This document shows positions 24,517 to 36,499 of a DNA stretch of 64,000 nucleotides, piece by piece; position 1 is the stretch's first letter, and each line of letters opens with the position of its first letter. This DNA comes from Physcomitrium patens (lineage: Eukaryota > Streptophyta > Bryopsida > Funariales > Funariaceae), in the NCBI RefSeq assembly GCF_000002425.4, contig NC_037269.1, forward strand, positions 7,951,067 to 8,015,066, in the 5' to 3' direction. The notes beneath the pieces were generated by a model, which did no database searches, had not been told where the DNA came from, and was given only the letters and a program-made list of their open reading frames with translations. The translations under genes were made by a program, and so were the position numbers.

Positions 24517-27500
24517 TCATGTGAATTTATTAATATTATATCTATGCCAATAGATAAGATATTTTAATTTCTTTCGGTGCCACCTTGAGTCCAAAATTTC
24601 TTTCACTTCAAACTGTTCATTATTGTCTACTTCTATAGGAGGAAGTAGGACTTGCCTTCTTTTTAATATGTTCACAATCTTGTGTGGTTCAAGAAGAGAT
24701 ACGTGGAAGATAAGATGGATCTTCATTGACTTTGGTAGATGTAATCAATAAGCAATTAGATTAATTTATCTACAAATAAAAAAAGGTTCAAGCTTGCTGT
24801 AGTCCAACTTATCACAAAGACGAATAGTCTTGATATTACAATGAAGTAATCATACCTTTTCACCTACATTGAATTGTGGTTGTTCCTTTCCATAGGCATC
24901 CGTATTTATCTTTTATTGTTCTTGAGCTTCTTTTAATTGCACCTTTATTGTTGCATATAGTTTGAACAAATGATTTGTGAAATCTTCTATTGCAAGATTA
25001 TCAACTTTTAAAAAGTCAAAAATATCAAGTTATAGATGATAATCATAATTAGCAAAGAAAGATGTTTGTTGTATAAAAGAATACACTATATTATTATAAG
25101 TAAACTCTATCAATGACAAAAGAGTTTTCCAATCGTCTTGTTGATAATTAATTATACACCTTAAATATTGCTTCAAAACTTAGTTTACATGCCTAGTTTG
25201 TCTATCAATTTGAAGATGAAAGGCCAAAGATAGCTTTATATCTATCTTTAGAATTTTAAAAATGATTCTCTAAAATCTTCATACAAATTGAATCTCCCTA
25301 TCTAATATAATATCCTTGAGTAATCCATGATATCAATAGATATTGTCAAAGAAAAGCTTGGCTATTTCTTCACTTGTGATAGAATTTATAAATGGTATAA
25401 AATATGCCATCTTCATAAAATAATCTACTATTATAAATATAGAATCATACAAACCTAAGACTAAAAGATTTATGATAAAATCCATAGAAACAGAAGACCA
25501 TGGTTGTTTTGGAATAGATAATGGTTGAAGAAGTTCGTAAAGTTGATGACAGGGACTTTTTGATCTTAAGCATACATCATATGATTAAACAAAATCTTTG
25601 ATTGTCTTCCACATTTGTGGCCATCAAAAATTTTTAGATATCAACTCTAAAGTCTTGTTATATCTAAAATGTCAAACTGCTAAAAAATCGTAGCATGCTT
25701 GAAGAATGTATAAACATATTTCTCCTTTTGGAACATATAAGCCTCTTTTAAAATAGAGTAGGTTATTTTCGAATTCAAATTTGGAAGCATCATGAAACTT
25801 AGAAGATAGATTCTTGATATTATGAACTAGAGGATCAAAAGACATACTTAATTGAATTTTTTTGACAAAGGTTGAATCAACAGTCAATGTTGATTTCATT
25901 ATACAAAGATAAAAATGCTGAGGCTTTAAGAAAATTATTCTTTGTTGATCAAAAGATGCATCTCCTTATTTTGGTGCAAGATAAGAATGTCTAGAAAGGG
26001 CATTTAACAAACCTTGTTACTTTTCAGGTTGATATGTGATCTTGAAATGAAATCTTGTTGGAGACATGTTCCAACACACTTGGCAATAATTCAAAACATG
26101 TGTTGATATGAAGTATTTGAGATTCTTGTGTTTTGTATATATGATGACTAGATTAGAAGTGCTTTCTAAATAATGACGCCATTCTTAAAAAGAATCTACA
26201 ATTGTAAGAAGCACTTTGTTGTAGATCTCATAGTTAATCTTGGCTGTTAAAATTTTTCTTGAATGAAAAGCTACTAAGTGAAATTCATCATTTGTTCCCA
26301 TTTGTAATAATACGACACTCAAAGCAAAGTTTGATGCATCTATTTCTATAAAGAATGCCTTGAAGAAGCCAATGTGATACAAGATTGGTGTAGAAATAAA
26401 GGCTATTTTTAAAGCTTCAAATGCTGCTTCTGCTTCTTGATTCTACTAAAAATTTTTTTTGCAATTCAAACGTGTAAGTAGAGCTATAACTCAAAAAAAG
26501 TCCTTAATGAAGATCTGATAGTAGTTGAAAAATCTCAAAAAACATTGGACATCTCGTATCATTTTTAAAATCTTTCAATCTATAATAGTTTGAATTTGCT
26601 TAGGATCTATAATAAGTCCATAATTTGAAATGATATAATCTAAGAAGTCAATTTGAGTAGTGTGAAATATACACTTTTAAATCTTAGCGTAGAGTCTTAT
26701 ATCTCTTAATTTTTGTAACACATGACGAACATGAAGTTCACGTTCTTTTGTGTTTTTAGAATAGATCAAGATATTGTCTAGATAATTGATAAAAAAATTG
26801 TCTAAAAACTCTCAAAAAAAACATCGTTCCTAAGATGTTGAAAAGCTGCTAGTGCATTTGTAAGTTCAAAAGGCATGACATTATATTCAAAATATATGTA
26901 CTTGCTTCAAAATACAGTCTTTCATTTATCTCCTTCTTTGATGCATATCAAATTGTATGCTCCTTGTAGATCTATTTTTATATAAATCTTAGCTTGATTC
27001 AACTAATCAAGAAGTCCAAATATTAAAGATAATAGATACCTATTCTTAATAGTGATCTTATTAAGTCATTGATAATCAATATACATCCATAATGATCCAT
27101 CTTTTTTCTTTACAAATAGAATTGAGGAACTTGTTGGAGATTTGGAATGGCATATGAAGTTCTTGGCTAGATTTTCTTCAATATATTCCTTGAATTTAGC
27201 CAACTCATTTTGTGATAAATTGTAGATTGGTCCAAATAGCAATTGTGCTCTTTCTTAAAGGTTAATTGAGCAATCATAGGAATATTTTTTTAAAAGAATA
27301 TATGCATTATTTTTTTAAATACATCTTGAAATTCTTGATGTTAGCTTAGAATACTACTTGAAGTCTTTTTATAAATTCTTCATCTAAAAGATATGTTGAG
27401 GCCTGTAAATCTAATAAGGTAGAGGCTTTATAATATTTAAATTCTAAAATAAGATTTAATTTTAAACAAGGAAAAGGTTCTGAGAAAAGAATAGGACTTT

Positions 27501-28480
27501 CATTAGGTATTGTATAAGATTTCAATTGCATGGTTCCTATTGTAGCTGGACAAACTTGTTTTCCAATATATTGTCTTCTTTGACATTTGTACTCCTTATT
27601 TTTTAATTGAGTTGTTTCTTTGGAAAATATTGAGTAATGTACTTAGATTCTGTATAATATAAGTACAATCCTTCCTGATGGCAACAAATTTTTTCTTACT
27701 TAATAAGAAGTTTGAAACATACCGCATCAATTTGTATATCTTCTACTTCCAAATGTATGTATTGAAGATATATTGATATTGCCATTGAATTATAGTAATG
27801 TTGAAGCTCACTTATTTGACTCTCAGATTGAAATTCAAAAAGTCAATTATCATACTTCATAGTAAAGTCAATTGCTTGACTTAATGTTTGAGGATCATAT
27901 AAGTTGAGCATCAATTTTTTTTACCTTATATAGTAATCCATAGAAAAATTGGCTAATAAATGCAGTATCATTCTACTTGATATCAATTGTAAATTGTTGA
28001 AATTGTGAAGCATGTAATGTTACAGAATGATTGCTTTGTCATAAAATAAAAATATTATTGGTTACAAGATGAGTTGTATCATATTCTTTATATATGGATT
28101 GAAATCCCCTAAATAAGTTTCTAAATTATCTAATATTAGATCTCGTCATTGAAGTAAGGATGAAAATCATGATAATGCTAAACTAATAAATCTAACTTGT
28201 GATCTTGAAGTTGGATAGCTTTGGGATTGAAGTTCAATCGCAAGTTGTACTTGATTGATAAATCCTTGAAATTTGAATCTTGGACCATCAAACTTCTCAA
28301 GCAGTGTAATTTTTGATTTTTTAGTATCAAAAGAATGTTCCACAATAGGAAAAGGGATGTGATTCGATATAGATATTGAAGCGGCTCCAATCATATCTAT
28401 ATCTTCACTTCTTCCAATTCTTATTGTTCCATGTGGTAATAAACTAAGTTGATGCATTGCAAGCATCAACTTCTTCAATT
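24517..28480 (-). pseudogene. Element D gag-pol region (broken)
   Basis: On the minus strand the order is: gag-like sequence (28478-28167, with KFDGPRFKFQGFINQVQLAI, matching the F gag region KFDGTHSKFRGFVNQI); protease-like sequence (27531-27346, ASTLLDLQASTYLLDEEF); reverse transcriptase; RNase H (FFIEIDASNFALSVVLLQ); integrase N-terminus (25899-25672); and chromodomain (24726-24517, FEVKEILDSRWHRKKLKYLI). The similarity to element F indicates the same chromovirus lineage at an older stage. Many breaks. Confidence 0.78.
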
Positions 28481-28738
28481 GCTCTTATATTTGTGCCATT
28501 ACACTCTTCACTTCAAGAAGCTTTGCTATAATGATATTTAAAAAAAAATATCTAATATCATTCAAGACAAGCAAAAGAGAGGACTTAAAAATAAAGAAGA
28601 TACTATAAACAATATTAGTTTAAAAGAAGGTAATTTGTAACTTCTAATACATTTATATCTTATCAAGAAAAAAGAGTAATCTATTTTTAATCAAGATAAG
28701 ATAAAGCTCTAATATTATAAGTGTATTCCTATCAATTT

Positions 28739-28843
28739 GTCAAAGACATGAATTGGAAGAAGATGCATAAACCTTAAAAATATATATCAAAAGAAAAGTA
28801 AAAAAATAGAAACAAAGTAGTACGTATATCAAAATGAAACTAG
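28739..28843 (-). repeat. Right LTR of element D, first part
   Basis: This part matches 10563-10668 and is interrupted at 28843 by the family-B nest. The LTR continues at 35478. Confidence 0.75.
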
Positions 28844-29487
28844 TGTCATGATGTAACATGACTAATAGGTAAAAGAGTGTGAAAACTATTATAATGTAGG
28901 AGATCTTAGTTCAAAGTATTAGAGAAAATTATCTTAGAAATATAGTTAATAATAAAAAGGGTAGTAAAACTAAAAGGTACCAATATTGCCTTTTAGAAAG
29001 GTGACTTCTACTTATTTTGTAGGACCATAAATAAGGCAAAATAAAGTAGATTGGAAAAATAAATGATATAAGCATTTTTAGAAAGAAGTTAAGAGTAAAT
29101 TCTAGTAAAATTAACTTAAAAAAATTAGATATTGATACATAGAGAGGGCCGGTTATGAACCAGGGTCGAAATCAGACCTTGAGGCACAAAACCGAGTCTC
29201 GACAAAGATTCTAGGATTCTTTTGGCAATAAAAGAGTGGGATTTGATAGCAAATTTAATAAGGTTTTTATGAGCATTGGTTTTGGATGATTTGAAGTTTT
29301 TATGACTTTGTAAGAGCTTTACAAAGTCAAGATTGTTTTTAGATGACTTGGGTTTTGTGAAATAAAATAGGATTGATGTTTCTATTGATTTCCAGAGTTT
29401 TGTAAGAGATCTACAAGTAAAATTTTGTGGGTTAATGGTCATAGTTGTGCTTAATATGTATTGTAAATCTTAGCTTGATTTAACGGT

Positions 29488-30335
29488 GTTATAATACATG
29501 AAGTCTTGCTTGAGAATGCTCCTGGCACCTAGTTGTGGAAGGAAGAATGGAAATTGCAATAAAAAAATCCTAATTTTAATAGAATACTAAAAATAATCTA
29601 ATTAGACCATAATATTTCTAATCAAGCTTAATCAAATTCAAAAAAACCTCTAAGAAATTTCAAAAAAACAATAAGAATTCTTAAAGAAATATTAGAAGAT
29701 TTACAAATATTATTCAAATACATCTCAATTCAATCTTAATTTAATTTTAGTTAAAATACTATTAAACTTCATTCAAAATTTAGGCCAAAACTAATTTAAT
29801 CTTAAATCCTAATAAAATCCCAAATCCTAAATTAAATCCTAAATAAACCTTAAACCAAACTCCAACCAAATCCTAAATCAAATCCTAATTCAAATTCTAA
29901 ATCCTAAACCAAACCCTAATCCAAATCCTAAATCCTAAATCAAACCCTAACTAAATCTTAAACCTTAAATCAAATCCTAACCAAATCCTAAATCCTAAAT
30001 CAAATCCTAATAATTCCTACAATAGATTTAAACCTCAATAATTAATGAATAAATCATTGATCTTAACTTAAATTTTGTACACTTCTAAAAAAATAAGTTA
30101 AAAAAAAGCACAAAAAAAATTTGAAAAGCATCGAAGTTACCAAATTGACGATAACCTCAAAAATATCCTTGGGTATTGGCCGATCTCCTTCTCCAATCTT
30201 CATGCCAATCTTCCAGAGCCAATATCTCTTCTTTGCACTGTTCGATTGAACTCAAAATTCTCATGTACATAGAAAAATAAGTCTAATATCCTCTCATGTA
30301 AGTTTCACTCCAGTCCAACTCACATAATTCTTTCT
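29488..30335 (-). repeat. Downstream LTR of B2, incomplete
   Basis: This matches the first half of 32770-34396 in the same orientation, including the telomere-like CCTAAATC/AACCAAATCC array (about 29806-30010) and the CTAATATCCTCTCATGTAAG block. The match stops just before the T tract at 30342. Confidence 0.75.
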
Positions 30336-30339
30336 CAAT

Positions 30340-30341
<2 letters not shown>

Positions 30342-30374
<33 letters not shown>
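30342..30374. repeat. Poly-T tract (33 bases)
   Basis: Uninterrupted T run at the junction of the B2 internal region with its incomplete LTR. On the element's coding strand it is a poly-A tract in the position where a polypurine tract would be expected. Confidence 0.95.
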
Positions 30375-30375
<1 letters not shown>

Positions 30376-30463
30376 TCAATAAAAATTAAATCAAAGGCAC
30401 CTATATCTTGTAAAAATACCTCCTTTTTTATACCTCCATAGTCTTACTTTACAATTATACTTC

Positions 30464-30468
<5 letters not shown>

Positions 30469-30511
<43 letters not shown>
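30469..30511. repeat. (TA)n microsatellite
   Basis: Alternating TA tract of about 43 bases inside B2. Confidence 0.95.
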
Positions 30512-30515
<4 letters not shown>

Positions 30516-30778
30516 CAATGCCAATGTTTCCATTTACTCTACATGTGCAAGTGGTTTGCAAATATCCTCTTTTGCACATGATCAAACCATTGTCGTGGTA
30601 CAAAATTTGAAATGAAAAGATTGAATTGAAACCTCTTCTTCATAGCTACATACATCTTTCTTGTATCTTTTTTCTTATTTCTTTAATTCCAAGTTCCATT
30701 TAAGATGTCCATGTAATCTTTAAATCCATTTTTCATGTCTTTATATTTGAAGATTTTTAGATTTCCAATCCTTGAATT

Positions 30779-31465
30779 CTATAATTCATAATGAATCTTA
30801 TCTTTGTCAAAATCCAATTGTGTTCCCATTACATGTGCATTATCTATGTAACTTTGACTTTGGTCCAAAAGTAAAGTGCTTACAATTAACTTAATTATAG
30901 TCAATGACTTAGCATCCTGATCTTTTGTCCCATAATCTTTATTTGCTACATAATCTTTTATAACATCTTTCATATCTTCTTGAATGCATCCGTGTGAAAC
31001 ATTATAATCTTTTGTTGTCTCAAAGCATTGTATAACTTCATAATATTGAAAAATCTCATGTCCTTTCGAAAGCTCATGTTCTTGAAAAGTCTCACAACTT
31101 TCACAATAATCCTTTGTGGTTTCACAACCACATTTAGTACCATAACCTTGTACAATCTCATAACCCTCTTTATAATAATCATGTGAAAATTCATAACTTC
31201 TTTCACCCAACTCATATGTGGTCTCATAGCCATATACAATTTGATTTTTATCATCATATCCATGTATAATCCCACCACTTTTGACATCATAATATTGTGA
31301 ATTCATATAGTCTTCATGATTATAACCTTCAATGGATCCATAATCCATTTTTTGCAAAGGTTCAACCTTAAATTCTTCAACACAATCCAACGTATTAGGC
31401 AAAACATCCTCACCTCCTTCAAATGTAGAAAATGCCTTTTTATCACTAAGAGATTTTTCACCCAA
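30779..31465 (-). CDS. B2 repetitive Tyr/Gly/Glu-rich frame of unknown function
   Basis: A 228-codon open frame downstream of the gag-like frame in B2. Its middle part repeats a loose ten-residue theme around GY and YE (for example IVYGYETTYELGE, YYKEGYEIVQGYGTKCG, and ETTKDY twice), rich in Tyr, Gly, Glu, Asp and Lys and with several Cys. There is no protease, polymerase or zinc-knuckle signature. It may be the C-terminal part of a gag-type polyprotein or a separate protein. I do not recognise the family. It forms part of a virus-like element and is treated here as a fossil. Confidence 0.5.
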   Translation of the reverse strand: MGEKSLSDKKAFSTFEGGEDVLPNTLDCVEEFKVEPLQKMDYGSIEGYNHEDYMNSQYYDVKSGGIIHGYDDKNQIVYGYETTYELGERSYEFSHDYYKEGYEIVQGYGTKCGCETTKDYCESCETFQEHELSKGHEIFQYYEVIQCFETTKDYNVSHGCIQEDMKDVIKDYVANKDYGTKDQDAKSLTIIKLIVSTLLLDQSQSYIDNAHVMGTQLDFDKDKIHYEL

Positions 31466-31480
31466 ATGGCCATCACCAAC

Positions 31481-31849
31481 TTATACAAACTTATTCAATA
31501 TAGAATAGTAATGGCTTCCAACCGCATTGTCATTAGTTTCTAAATCCTTGATCTTCACATTACCTTTAAGTTTTTGGATACCTTGGCCTTTTATAATAAT
31601 AGTTTGAAAAGAATCTTTCTTCTCTCCTTCACCACCCTTGGTATAAGATCCAATTTCTTTCATCTGTAAAGAATTGGCTTCTCTATTAAAATCCCCTACT
31701 TGCTCTTCTATTTCTCTTTTTTTAAGATTAATCCCTTGTATTGATAAAGATGACATAGAAGCCAAAGTAGAAGTTTTCTTAGGCCATATTGAAACTTCTT
31801 TAGCTTTTGCTTCTTGTTGCCTTGCTAAAAAAACCACTACTAGCTTCAA
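31481..31849 (-). CDS. B2 internal open frame between gag-like and repetitive frames
   Basis: A 122-codon minus-strand frame, rich in Lys, Glu, Gln and Ser and strongly hydrophilic. It has no recognised domain. It lies directly after the gag-like sequence and directly before the Tyr/Gly-rich frame, so it is probably a linker or middle part of the same gene. Confidence 0.4.
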   Translation of the reverse strand: MKLVVVFLARQQEAKAKEVSIWPKKTSTLASMSSLSIQGINLKKREIEEQVGDFNREANSLQMKEIGSYTKGGEGEKKDSFQTIIIKGQGIQKLKGNVKIKDLETNDNAVGSHYYSILNKFV

Positions 31850-31855
31850 CTTCTC

Positions 31856-32475
31856 TTAATTATTAGTATAATCACTCTCCATAGACTCATCTTCAAGAAG
31901 CATGAAAACCTCATCTCCGAAGGCATCATCAAGACCATGTAAAAAAAAATCTATGTTTAAAGCACCCAATGATCGTCTCTCCAAGGATGAGAATTGATAA
32001 AATCTCCTATCAAATTCTTCTAAGAATTCATAAAGATCCATATGCTTACTTGATTGCAACTCCACCCAATCCAAAAACTTTTGTTTGATAATTTTATCCT
32101 CATTTCCATCAATAAATTCTTTCTTCAAAAGTTCTTGAAATTTTGACCATGTTTCTACACCCTCTCTAAATAATTTCTTCACTTTTTTATAAAATCTAGG
32201 TTCAATAGCCAAATGCAAGCTTGAGATCATCTTTGCCTCAGGGATTTTGCATGTCTTCATCTCACATATATAAACTTACAAAAACTTAGTGATGTTGCAT
32301 CCTTCAAACCTCCCAAATTTGTTGATGACTCCTTGCAATGCCCTTGTGATATCTTTTTCAATTGCTTGTATTCTTTGTTACTCCTCCATGAATATATAGA
32401 AAGCCTTAAAAAATCCACTAATATTTGATCCATCCATAATATTCGACATATCCAAAAACCTTGATGACACATCTT
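31856..32475 (-). CDS. B2 gag-like (capsid) region
   Basis: The frame 32260-31856 reads like retrotransposon gag: SLHLAIEPRFYKKVKKLFRE, then FQELLKKEFIDGNEDK, then LYEFLEEFDRRFYQFSSLE and LGALNIDFFLHGLDD. Upstream sequence to about 32475 continues the capsid-like pattern (GLKDATSLSF region). Gag would package element RNA; with no pol, reverse transcription would depend on another element. It is a gag fossil within B2, with few breaks. Confidence 0.6.
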
Positions 32476-32769
32476 CCATTTTGTTCTACAATGATCAAAA
32501 ATGTTCTTTGAAATTCTCCAATAAATACCTTATGTTACTTCAAAATACTCCAACATATCTATAAAGCCTTATAATACTCCATGATAATCCAAATATTGCC
32601 ATTTTGTTTGAAAATATTCTCCAAAGTTCCAAGAATCCAAAAGCTCGAATTCACATATCACCCAAAGCACTTCTTCCAACTTTTTTGTCTTTCTTCTCCA
32701 AAACCCAAATAATCCAAAAAAACTAAATTCCGTCCATCTCAAGCATTTCACGTCGGATTTACCAAATAT

Positions 32770-34396
32770 GTTGTAATACATGAAGTCTTGCTTAAGAATG
32801 CTCCGGGCACTTGGCTCTAGAAGGAAGAATGGAAATTATAACAATAAAATCTTGATTCTAATAGAATACCAATTAAACTCTAATTAGATTATAATAATGA
32901 TAAACAAGCTTCAATTAAATTTAAAAAAACCTCAAGAAATTTCAAACAAATAATAAGAATTCTTAAAGAAATATTAGAAGGATTACAAATATCACTCAAA
33001 TACATCTCAATTCAATCTTAATTTAATTCTAGTTAAAATCCTATTGAACTTCATTCAAATTTTAGGCCAAATTTAATTAAATCTTAAATCCTAATAAAAT
33101 TCTAAATCCTAAATCAAACCCTAAACAAACCTTAAACCAAACCCCAATCAAATCTTAAACCAAATCCTAATCAAACCCTAAACCAAATCTTAACCAAATC
33201 CTAATCCAAATCCTAAATCCTAAACCAAATCCTAATCCAAATTCTAAACCCTAAACAAAATTCTAACCAAATTCTAAATCCTAAATCAAATCCTAACCAA
33301 ACCCTAAACCCTAAATCAAACTCTAATTCAAATCCTAAACCCTAATCCAAACCCTAGTAATTCCTACAACATATCTAAATCTTAATAACTAATGAATAAA
33401 CCGTTGATCTTAATCCAAATTTTTCACAATTCTTAAAAATTAAGTTAAAAACAAGCACAAAATTTTTTAAAAGGATCGGAGTTACCAAAATTGATGTTAA
33501 CTTCAAAAATGTGCTCAGGTATTGGCAGGCCTCCTTCTCCAATCTTAATGCTAATCTTCCAGAGCCAATATCTCTCTTTTCCACTGTTTGATTGATTTCA
33601 AAATTCTCGTGCACATAGGAAAATAAGTCTAATATCCTCTCATGTAAGTTTCAATTCAATCGAACTAGTACATTGCAAGAAATCTTAAAAAACTTCATTG
33701 GACCTAAAATTCTACTTTCTGAGACTTTGATCCATTTAAACCTCAATATCCTTCAAATCAACCGTTAGATCAAGCTCTAATTCACAACATATATTGAAAA
33801 CAACTATAACCATAAACTGACAAAATTTCACCTATAGATGTGCTACAAAACTCTCAAAATCACCCAAAATATAAACCCTATTTTATTTCATAAAATTCAA
33901 GTCATCCAAAACAAACCTTAACTTTGCAAAGCTATTACAAAGTCATAACAACTCCAAATCACCCAAAATCAATGCGTATAAAAACCCTATCGAATCTGCT
34001 ATGAAATTCCATCCTCCAATCTGCCAAAGAGTCCTGGAGTCGTTGTCAAGACTCAGTTTTGTACCTCAGGGTCTGATTTCGATCTTAGTTCATAACCAAC
34101 CCTCTCCGGGTATCAACATCTAGTTTTTTTTTAAGTAATTTTTACTAGAATTTATTGTCAATTTTCTCCTAAAGATATCTATATCATTTACTTTTCCAAT
34201 CTACCTTATTTTGCCTTATTTTTGGCCCTACAAAGTAAGTAAAAGCTATTTTTTTCTAAAAGGGCAACATTACTACTAAAAGTTTTACTACCTTCTTATC
34301 TTTTATCCATATTTTTCTACCTTTTTTTAACTTCGCTCTTCTATAATAAGATCCATACTATCATCTTTCACCATATAGTCGTGTTACAACACAACA
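32770..34396 (-). repeat. Upstream LTR of B2, complete
   Basis: Minus-strand LTR of about 1627 bases. On the plus strand it starts GTTGTAATACATGAAG and ends CGTGTTACAACACAACA. It contains a long telomere-like array (about 33060-33360) and the CCCTCTCCGGGTATCAACAT block shared by all family-B copies. Just inside it the element strand reads TTTGGTAAATCCGACG, a possible primer site whose tRNA I cannot name. Confidence 0.75.
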
Positions 34397-35477
34397 ATGG
34401 TTGAATTGAGGATTTATTGAGGTTTAAGTGAGTGAAGGTCTCAATAAATAGAATTTTAAGTCCAGTGAGGGTTTTTAAGATTTCTTACAATTTACTTATT
34501 TTATTGGATTAAAATTTATGTGAGAGGATATTAGACTTATTTTTCTATGTGTATGAGAATTTTGAGATCTATCAAATGGTGAAAAGAAGAGATATTGGCT
34601 TTGAGAGATTGGCATGAAGGTTGGAAAAGGAGGCCGGCCAATACCCGAGCACGTTTTTGAGGTTATCGTCTATTTGGTAATTCCGATCATTTTCAAAAAA
34701 ATTGTGCTTTTTTTTTAACTTAATTTTTAAGAATTTTGCAAAATTTAAATTAAGATCAACGATTCATTCATTAGTTATTGATGTTTAATTCTGTTGTAGA
34801 AATTATTAGGATTTGGTTAGGATTTGATATAGGGTTAGGATTTGGTTAAGGTTTGATTTAGGATCAGGATTTAATTAGGATTTGGTTTAGGATTTAGGAT
34901 TAAGATTAGAGTTTGGTTAGGATTTGATTTAGGGTTAGGATTTGGTTAGAGTTTGGTTAAGATTTGATTTAGGCTTAGAATTTGATTTAGGGTTTAGGGT
35001 TTAGAATTTGGTTAGGATTTGATTTAGGATTTAAGATTTGGTTTAGGATTTAACGTTTGGTTAAGATTTGATCAAGATTTGATTTAGGATTTATGATTTG
35101 ATTTAGGATTTAAGGTCTGGTTAGGATTTGATTAGGATTTGATTTAGGGTTTAGGATTTTATTTGAGTTTATTTAGGATTTAAGATTTAGTTAGTTTTTG
35201 GCCTAAAGTTTGAATGAAGTAAGATTTCAACTAAGATTAAATTAAGATTGAATTGGGATGTATTTGAGATATATTTGTAATCATTTTAATATTTCTTTAA
35301 GATTTCTTATTATATCTTTGGAATTCTTTTGAGGTTTCTCTGAATTTGATTAAAGCTTATTTAGCATTGTTAGTGTTCTATTAGAATTAAGATTTTGTTA
35401 TTGCAATGTTTATTCTACCTTCCACAACCAGGTGCTTGGAGCATTCTCAAGCAAGACTTCACGTATTACGATACCGG

Positions 35478-35902
35478 AATGGCTATTGCTAAAAGACAAG
35501 GAAATTAGAGACTCTTGAATCTAAATTAGAAGCAAGAAAGAAATTGACAAGTATAAAGAAGGTTTTATTCTTGCCTCTATATATACTATCTATCTAAGAT
35601 CTATGTGACAATATTTTATAGGACCTTCAAAAATGTGTTGACTTTGTATGACACGTATCTTAACTTGCAAGGTAAATTTTATATATGGCCACTACATAAT
35701 TAGCTTGTTTTGCAAGCTACCAACACATGTGACACATGGATAGCTTGTTGACCAAGTTTGTAACCTACTAATTAACTATAAACATTTGTAAAGTCAAAAC
35801 ATCATCTAGGAAGCTTCTAGGAGGCTTTTTTAGAAGATATTATGAAATTAATCTACTTTTACCTTATTCTACCTACTTAGATAATGAATAGGTGTATATT
35901 CA
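35478..35902 (-). repeat. Right LTR of element D, second part
   Basis: This matches 10669-11072 (for example the shared GCAAGCTACC and TAGCTTGTTGACCAAGTTT stretches), then the short continuation seen after element A at 23847-23867. Confidence 0.8.
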
Positions 35903-36033
35903 TGAAATTTATAAATAAAATGATAAAATTTATATAAGTATATATTTGTAGATATTATTGATATTAATAAAACATTTACTATTGCCACCACATAATGAGT
36001 ATTTTTTATTTATTTCAATATAAAAAATTATGA

Positions 36034-36037
<4 letters not shown>

Positions 36038-36071
<34 letters not shown>
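36038..36071. repeat. (TA)n microsatellite
   Basis: Alternating TA tract of about 34 bases. Confidence 0.9.
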
Positions 36072-36073
<2 letters not shown>

Positions 36074-36466
36074 TATATAAAAAATTAATTTTAAAAAATA
36101 ATAATTAAAATTTTAAAATAAATAAGATACTATGTTAATAATAAAAATTATAGTAGAATTAGAATATATATAAATATATATAAAAATTAATAGATTTTTT
36201 GGAATTTTTATAAAATTAATTGAATTTAGTGATTTGGCATTGATTTAGATATTAGAATTCTATAATATATGCGTCAAAGTTTTAACAATTTTATTAAGAA
36301 TAGATAAATAATTCAAAAAGAAAAAAATTAAGATTATTATAATTAAGAACCTTATTATGCCTAATTTTTATATATATTTTTATACTATCTTTATTTTTTT
36401 TTCATAGAAAGAAATTTTATTCTTTTGACTGTAATAAGAACTTGGTATATATTACAACTACCTTAT

Positions 36467-36468
<2 letters not shown>

Positions 36469-36498
<30 letters not shown>
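36469..36498. repeat. Poly-T tract (30 bases)
   Basis: Uninterrupted T run in AT-rich sequence between element D and an old B-family LTR. Confidence 0.9.

Positions 36499-36499
<1 letters not shown>

Larger units (their letters stand above)
29488..34396 (-). mobile_element. Element B2: gag-only LTR retrotransposon, minus strand
   Basis: Inserted in B1 with flanking ACGGT (29483-29487) and ATGGT (34397-34401), a target duplication with one difference. The upstream LTR (right side, 32770-34396, about 1.63 kb) looks whole. The downstream LTR (left side, 29488-about 30335) is shorter and is joined at a long A tract (on this strand) to the internal region. The internal part of about 2.4 kb carries gag-like sequence and further open frames but no protease, reverse transcriptase or integrase. 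It therefore resembles terminal-repeat elements with a GAG gene only, mobilised in trans. The internal frames are unusually open for this neighbourhood, with few breaks. Confidence 0.72.
28844..35472 (+). mobile_element. B1: solo LTR of family B, split by element B2
   Basis: Plus-strand family-B LTR in two parts, 28844-29487 and 34402-35472 (about 1.7 kb together). It begins TGTCATGATGTAAC and ends CACGTATTACGAT. It sits in the right LTR of element D; the flanking 5-mers ACTAG and ACCGG differ only by transitions and probably derive from one target duplication. It has no internal region of its own. A telomere-like TTAGGATTTGG array lies at about 34800-35200. Confidence 0.75.
10563..35902 (-). 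mobile_element. Element D: broken Ty3 chromovirus, split by nested insertions
   Basis: Minus-strand Ty3 element. Its left LTR (10563-11072, continuing at about 23842-23867) matches its right LTR (about 28739-28843, continuing at 35478-35902). Shared blocks include the stretch with AGCTTGTTGACCAAGTTT. Read on the minus strand, the LTR begins TGAATA and ends TTGACA. Internal parts in order are gag (about 28480-28160), protease (about 27530-27350), reverse transcriptase (about 27300-26400), RNase H (about 26400-26150), integrase (about 25900-24750) and chromodomain (24726-24517). A decayed initiator-Met-type primer site may lie near 28700-28720. Element A sits in the left LTR and the B1/B2 nest in the right one. 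It is heavily broken with many breaks and is older than both insertions. The outer target duplication was not identified. Confidence 0.8.

Noticed and set aside
34800-35200. Interstitial telomere
   Set aside because: The units are degenerate TTAGGATTTGG, not TTTAGGG, and the array recurs at the same place in every family-B LTR, so it belongs to the element.
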